From the NCBI RefSeq assembly GCF_000720635.1, contig NZ_JOCF01000047.1, positions 48,096 to 112,095 on the forward strand: a DNA stretch of 64,000 nt, in the 5' to 3' direction. The stretch comes from Streptomyces sp. NRRL WC-3742 (GTDB lineage Bacteria > Actinomycetota > Actinomycetes > Streptomycetales > Streptomycetaceae). This document shows, piece after piece, positions 60,667 to 64,000 of this stretch (positions are counted from its first letter, which is position 1; each line of letters begins with the position of its first letter). Under the pieces are notes generated by a model. It was not told where the DNA came from and searched no databases. It worked only from the letters and a program-made list of their open reading frames with translations. The position numbers and the translations under genes are program-made.

Positions 60667-61866
60667 ATGACTTCGGACTCCCTCACCCCGCTCGACCGCG
60701 CCCGCGCACTGCTGCGCACCGCCCCCGTGGTGGACGGCCACAACGACCTCCCCTGGGCGATGCGCGAGCAGGCCGGGTACGACCTCGGCGCGCTCGACCT
60801 CGCCGCCGACCAGAGCGACCACCTGCACACCGACCTCGCCCGCCTCGCGGAGGGCGGGGTCGGCGCGCAGTTCTGGTCCGTCTACGTGCCCGCCTCGCTC
60901 GCCGGGGACCACGCCGTCAGCGCCACCCTGGAGCAGATCGACTTCGTCCACGCCCTGGTCGAGCGCTATCCCGACCGGCTGCGCCTCGCCCGTACGGCCG
61001 CCGACATGGAGGCTTCCCGCGCCGAGGGCCGGATCGCCTCCCTCATGGGCGCCGAGGGCGGCCACTCCATCGACTGCTCGCTCGCCACCCTGCGGGCCCT
61101 GTACGAGATGGGCGTGCGGTACATGACGCTCACCCACAACGACAACGTGCCGTGGGCGGACTCCGCCACCGACAAGCCGGTGGCGGGCGGGCTGACCCGC
61201 TTCGGCGAGGAGGTCGTCCGGGAGATGAACCGGCTCGGCATGCTCGTCGACCTCTCGCACGTCTCCGCCGACACCATGCGCGACGCGCTGCGCGTCACCG
61301 AGGCGCCCGTCGTCTTCTCGCACTCCTCCGCGCGGACCGTCTGCGACCACCCGCGCAACATCCCCGACGACGTGCTCGCCCAGCTGCCCGCCAACGGCGG
61401 GGTGGCGATGGCGACCTTCGTGCCCAAGTTCATCCTGCCCGCCGCCATCGAGTGGACGGCCGAGGCCGACGAGAACATGCGCGCCCACGGCTTCCACCCG
61501 CTGGACACCACCCCGCCCGCGATGGAGCGCCAGCGCGCCTACGAGGCCGAGCACCCGCGCCCGGTCGCCACCCCGGCCACCGTCGCCGACCACCTCGACC
61601 ACATGCGCGAGGTCGCCGGCATCGACCACATCGGCATCGGCGGCGACTTCGACGGCACCGCCTTCCTGCCGGAGGGCCTCGACTCGGTGGCCGGCTACCC
61701 GAACCTGGTCGCCGAACTCCTCGGCCGCCACTGGTCCGAGGCCGACCTCGCCAAGCTCACCTGGCACAACGCGGTACGCGTCCTGCGCGACGCCGAGTCC
61801 GCCGCCGCCTCGCTGCGCACGAGCCGCCGCCCGTCCATCGCCACCATCGCGCAGCTGGACGGCTAG
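60667..61866 (+). CDS. membrane dipeptidase (M19 renal dipeptidase family)
   Basis: 399-residue zinc peptidase that cleaves dipeptides. Metal ligands appear in [12 protein letters not shown] (His, Asp), GAEGGHSID (Glu), [12 protein letters not shown] (His) and [15 protein letters not shown] (His); [20 protein letters not shown] completes the active site. No signal peptide is visible, so it is cytoplasmic. ATG 60667. Convergent with and overlapping the CoA-binding gene by 4 nt at the stop codons. Confidence 0.93.
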   Translation: MTSDSLTPLDRARALLRTAPVVDGHNDLPWAMREQAGYDLGALDLAADQSDHLHTDLARLAEGGVGAQFWSVYVPASLAGDHAVSATLEQIDFVHALVERYPDRLRLARTAADMEASRAEGRIASLMGAEGGHSIDCSLATLRALYEMGVRYMTLTHNDNVPWADSATDKPVAGGLTRFGEEVVREMNRLGMLVDLSHVSADTMRDALRVTEAPVVFSHSSARTVCDHPRNIPDDVLAQLPANGGVAMATFVPKFILPAAIEWTAEADENMRAHGFHPLDTTPPAMERQRAYEAEHPRPVATPATVADHLDHMREVAGIDHIGIGGDFDGTAFLPEGLDSVAGYPNLVAELLGRHWSEADLAKLTWHNAVRVLRDAESAAASLRTSRRPSIATIAQLDG

Positions 61867-62282
61867 GACCTGTCCAGCAGAGGGATCTCGATGGCCGGGC
61901 ACCTGTCCATGACCATGGCCAGCCCGGCCTCCCGCGTGCGCCCGTACGCGGCCTCGTCCACCACGCCCAGCTGGAACCAGACCGCCTTGGCCCCGACGGC
62001 CACCGCCTGATCGGCCACCTCCCCGGCGAGGTCGGACCGAACGAACACGTCCACCACGTCGATGGGGAACGGGATCTCGGCGAGCGAGGCGTAGCCCTGC
62101 TCGCCGAGGACGGTCTCGGCCTTCGGGTGGACAGGCACGACGCGCTTGCCGTACTTCTGCAGCACCCGCGCCACGCCGTGGGCGGCCCGGGCGGTGTTGG
62201 TGGACAGGCCCACCACCGCCCAGGTGTCGCCGGTGCCGGTGAGGATCTCGCGGACCGTCGCTTCGTCGCCGTAGTTCGTCAT
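61863..62282 (-). CDS. CoA-binding domain protein (YccU type)
   Basis: 139-residue single-domain protein with a CoA-binding Rossmann fold: [60 protein letters not shown] and [20 protein letters not shown]. It corresponds to stand-alone YccU-like proteins, whose role is unknown; the fold equals the N-terminal domain of succinyl-CoA synthetase alpha. ATG 62282. The 3' end overlaps the dipeptidase gene tail to tail. Confidence 0.88.
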   Translation of the reverse strand: MTNYGDEATVREILTGTGDTWAVVGLSTNTARAAHGVARVLQKYGKRVVPVHPKAETVLGEQGYASLAEIPFPIDVVDVFVRSDLAGEVADQAVAVGAKAVWFQLGVVDEAAYGRTREAGLAMVMDRCPAIEIPLLDRS

Positions 62283-62330
62283 ACCGCTGTCAACGGCATA
62301 CCCCGGAGGGGGATTCCCCCAGGAGGTGCG

Positions 62331-63668
62331 TCAGCTGGGGCGGCCCAGGGCGCGGTACGTCCATCCGGCGGCGCGCCAGGCGTCGGCGTCGAGGACGTTG
62401 CGGCCGTCCAGGAGGCGGCGTTCGGCGACGACGGCGCCGAGCGCGGCCGGGTCCAGCTCGCGGAACTCGGCCCACTCGGTGAGGTGGAGGACGACGTGGG
62501 CGCCCTCGGCCGCCTCCAGGGCGGAGCCGGCGTAGGTGAGGGAGGGGAACATCCTGCGGGCGTTGTCGACGGCCTTCGGGTCGTAGACGGTGACCTGGGC
62601 GCCCTGGAGCTGGATCTGCGCGGCCACGTTGAGGGCGGGGGAGTCCCGGATGTCGTCCGAGTTGGGCTTGAAGGCGGCGCCGAGCACGGCCACCCGGCGG
62701 CCCAGGAACCCGCCGCCGCACTGCTCGCGGGCCAGCTCGACCATCCGGGAGCGGCGGCGCATGTTGATCGAGTCGACCTCGCGCAGGAAGGTCAGCGCCT
62801 GGTCGGCGCCCAGCTCGCCGGCCCGGGCCATGAACGCCCGGATGTCCTTGGGCAGGCAGCCGCCGCCGAAGCCGAGGCCGGAGTTGAGGAACTTGCGGCC
62901 GATCCGCTCGTCGTGCCCGAGCGCGGTGGAGAGCATCGTGACGTCCGCGCCGGCCGCCTCGCAGACCTCGGCCATCGCGTTGATGAAGGAGATCTTGGTG
63001 GCCAGGAAGGAGTTCGCGGCGGCCTTCACCAGCTCGGAGGTCGCGTAGTCGGTGACCAGGAACGGCACCCCGGCCGCGATCGGCTCGGCGTACACCTCGC
63101 GCAGCAGCCGCTCGGCCCGCTCGCTGCGCGCGCCGACCACGATCCGGTCCGGCCGCAGGGTGTCCTGGACGGCGAAGCCCTCGCGCAGGAACTCCGGGTT
63201 CCAGGCGAGTTCGGCCTCCTCGCCGACCGGGGCCAGCGCGGCCAGCCGCTCGGCGAGCCGGGCCGCCGAGCCGACCGGCACGGTGGACTTGCCGACGACC
63301 AGGACCGGGCGGGTCAGGTGCGGGGCCAGCTCCTCGATCACGGCGTCCACGTACGACATGTCGGCCGCGAACTCGCCCTTGCGCTGCGGGGTGTTGACGC
63401 AGACGAAGTGGACGTCGGCGAACCGCGCGACCTCCTCGACGGAGCTGGTGAAGCGCAGCCGCCCGGTCGAACCCTCGTGCCCGGCCACGTGCTTGACCAG
63501 CAGCTCGGACAGCCCCGGCTCGTACATCGGGACGCGGCCGGCGGTCAGCATGGCGATCTTGTCGGGGTCGATGTCCAGACCCAGCACCTCGAAGCCGAAC
63601 TCCGCCATCGCGGCGGCGTGCGTGGCGCCGAGGTATCCGGTGCCGATCACGGAGATGCGGAGGGTCAC
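62331..63668 (-). CDS. UDP-glucose 6-dehydrogenase
   Basis: 445-residue enzyme oxidising UDP-glucose twice to UDP-glucuronate. NAD motif ISVIGTGYLGATHAAAMAEF, VFVCVNTPQ-type (VHFVCVNTPQRKG), LVVGKSTVPVGSAARL, WNPEFLREGFAVQDTLRPDR, the conserved Lys in SELVKAAANSFLATKISFIN and the catalytic Cys in GLGFGGGCLPKDIRAFM are present. GTG 63668. Product supplies glucuronate units for envelope polysaccharides. Divergent from the acyl-CoA dehydrogenase gene, 209 bp away. Confidence 0.95.
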   Translation of the reverse strand: MTLRISVIGTGYLGATHAAAMAEFGFEVLGLDIDPDKIAMLTAGRVPMYEPGLSELLVKHVAGHEGSTGRLRFTSSVEEVARFADVHFVCVNTPQRKGEFAADMSYVDAVIEELAPHLTRPVLVVGKSTVPVGSAARLAERLAALAPVGEEAELAWNPEFLREGFAVQDTLRPDRIVVGARSERAERLLREVYAEPIAAGVPFLVTDYATSELVKAAANSFLATKISFINAMAEVCEAAGADVTMLSTALGHDERIGRKFLNSGLGFGGGCLPKDIRAFMARAGELGADQALTFLREVDSINMRRRSRMVELAREQCGGGFLGRRVAVLGAAFKPNSDDIRDSPALNVAAQIQLQGAQVTVYDPKAVDNARRMFPSLTYAGSALEAAEGAHVVLHLTEWAEFRELDPAALGAVVAERRLLDGRNVLDADAWRAAGWTYRALGRPS

Positions 63669-63877
63669 GGGTTCCCCTTAGTGCGGTTCGACATGCGGTT
63701 CGACGTGTGCTGAGACCGGCCTGCCGACCGGAACCAGGTGCTCCCCGATGCTATCGGGCCCCGCCGGGGCGCCCGATCCGCCCGCGTCCGAGACGCTAGG
63801 CAGCCGCAGGTCGGAGCCCTAGGATCTGGTACTGAACGGTAGTTAACCGGTACTTCGAGCTGGACGAGGCGGGCATC

Positions 63878-64000
63878 ATGGCGGGCAGCGCAGGCGCGGC
63901 TGACTTCGATCTCTTCCGTATCTCCGAGGAGCACGAGATGCTCCGTGAGGCGGTGCGTTCGCTGGCCGAGGCGAAGATCGCTCCGTTCGCGGCGGAGGTG
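63878..64000 (+). CDS. acyl-CoA dehydrogenase (5' part, runs off the window)
   Basis: The first 41 residues read MAGSAGAADFDLFRISEEHE, MLREAVRSLAEAKIAPFAAEV, the typical N-terminal helix pair of acyl-CoA dehydrogenases (EEH.MLR..VR.....KIAPFA.E). The gene continues past base 64000. ATG 63878 follows GACGAGG. A GGTACTGAACGGTAGTTAACC stretch about 40 bp upstream may hold a promoter or operator, given as an open point. Confidence 0.82.
   Translation, partial: MAGSAGAADFDLFRISEEHEMLREAVRSLAEAKIAPFAAEV

Overview
The window is very GC-rich with dense, codon-biased genes, frequent GTG starts and GTGA/ATGA stop-start overlaps. Its gene content (AfsQ1/AfsQ2/SigQ, MmpB, DUF397/DUF5753 pairs, an AccA2/PccB/AccE carboxylase) is typical of Streptomycetaceae (Streptomyces or Kitasatospora). 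It is chromosomal and ends inside an acyl-CoA dehydrogenase gene. No rRNA, tRNA, CRISPR array or prophage was seen.

Region 1 (1-26.4 kb) is a conserved core. It runs from the afsQ2-afsQ1/sigQ signalling locus, with a perfect AfsQ1-type box between afsQ1 and sigQ, to nucleoside salvage and catabolism (uridine kinase-like gene, deoC with two aldehyde dehydrogenase genes, phosphopentomutase/phosphoglucomutase-like gene, purine nucleoside phosphorylase). deoC and the phosphorylase gene share an upstream palindrome. A flavin quinone reductase, a DeoR regulator and the acyl-CoA carboxylase block follow (accA2, maf, an easily missed 46-codon mmpB-like gene, accE, pccB, biotin ligase), then an adenylate cyclase next to a GAF-GGDEF protein. 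An AbrB/PIN toxin-antitoxin pair sits inside the core.

Region 2 (26.4-38.2 kb) starts with a 167-bp MITE-like element that supplies the stop codon of a TetR gene. That TetR gene diverges from a macrolide-type glycosyltransferase over a strong operator palindrome. The complete histidine utilisation set follows: hutH, then, after a membrane protein, an RpiR regulator and small genes, the operon hutU, M20 amidohydrolase, hutF and hutI. A decayed Uma2 gene marks the join between hutH and hutU.

Region 3 (38.2-53.4 kb) is accessory. It holds XRE/DUF5753 regulators with DUF397, DUF6879 and anti-sigma-type ATPase partners, Nudix proteins, two tiny zinc-ribbon proteins, a TetR/DUF4386 pair with twin operators, an IS5-type remnant and several decayed genes. 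The most interesting item is a two-gene cassette at 49.4-50.7 kb: a 48-residue Gly/Asp-rich peptide translationally coupled to a PIMT-like O-methyltransferase, the minimal architecture of an aspartimide-type RiPP. Next comes a WXG-like/alpha-beta hydrolase/lipoprotein operon.

Region 4 (53.4-64 kb) returns to core genes: POT peptide transporter, a two-component system with a Crp-like palindrome upstream, a SnoaL-like protein, GtrA, purK-purE, a membrane dipeptidase, a CoA-binding protein, UDP-glucose dehydrogenase and the start of an acyl-CoA dehydrogenase. From memory, region 1 matches the SCO4906-SCO4932 part of Streptomyces coelicolor and hutU onward matches about SCO3073 down to SCO3051, so the window may carry a rearrangement join between hutH and hutU.
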